From assembly GCA_034432755.1 (NCBI GenBank), contig DAOUBQ010000089.1, forward strand, positions 1 through 6,479: a stretch of DNA of 6,479 nucleotides, given 5' to 3'. The translations under genes and the position numbers were made by a program. The notes under the pieces were generated by a model. That model was not told where the DNA came from, did not search any database, and saw only the letters and a program-made list of their open reading frames with translations. Below are positions 6,474 through 6,479 of the stretch, in pieces. Origin of the DNA: UBA5195 sp034432755. GTDB lineage: Bacteria > Chloroflexota > Anaerolineae > Anaerolineales > Villigracilaceae. Positions within the stretch are counted from its first letter, which is position 1. The number at the start of each line of letters is the position of its first letter.

Positions 6474-6479
6474 GAAAAA

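Larger units (their letters stand above)
6358..6479. other. Intergenic region upstream of the isomerase, repeat-rich
   Basis: This is the only sizeable non-coding stretch in the window. It holds a possible -10 element, the GATTTTT/G heptamer tract and the 9-base repeat near the end. The frames that cross it translate mainly repeat-derived sequence and show no family resemblance, so I call no gene here. Confidence 0.6.

Overview
The window reads as chromosomal DNA from a bacterium, most likely a member of the Chloroflexota (Anaerolineae-like) recovered as an environmental contig. This placement is an inference. It rests on the pairing of a SIS-domain bifunctional phosphoglucose/phosphomannose isomerase with a family 39-type membrane glycosyltransferase, on short interspersed repeats of 7-bp and 9-bp period, and on overall gene style. 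No rRNA or tRNA is present to confirm it. I see no CRISPR array, transposase, phage gene or tRNA.

Left block, plus strand, 1-3805, moderate to low GC: three genes for membrane-linked sugar transfer lie head to tail. The first is the 3' part of a GtrII-type polytopic glucosyltransferase, cut by the window start. Its stop codon overlaps the possible start of a GtrB/dolichyl-phosphate-mannose-synthase-like GT2 enzyme. About 90 bases later comes a polytopic protein that resembles GT-C glycosyltransferases but has no firm assignment. The likely logic is that the GT2 enzyme charges undecaprenyl phosphate with a sugar at the cytoplasmic face, and the polytopic GT-C enzymes transfer that sugar to an acceptor on the outer face. 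A GtrA-like flippase would be expected nearby but is not in the window.

Right block, minus strand, 6357-3802, high GC: a complete bifunctional phosphoglucose/phosphomannose isomerase gene is followed after 24 bases by a complete family 39-type (PMT_2/RgtA-D-like) membrane glycosyltransferase gene. The isomerase interconverts fructose-6-P with glucose-6-P and mannose-6-P, so it could feed sugar-nucleotide pools used by surface glycosylation. The two blocks converge and their stop codons overlap by 4 bases (3802-3805). Base composition shifts at the same place.

The most distinctive non-coding signals are short repeats. One heptamer tract lies inside the family 39 gene and is translated. A second heptamer tract lies just upstream of the isomerase. 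A 9-bp-period repeat lies near the right end. A perfect 11-bp inverted repeat sits inside the isomerase gene. I do not find a convincing new biological system. The content is best described as surface-glycan glycosyltransferase genes plus repeat-element decoration.
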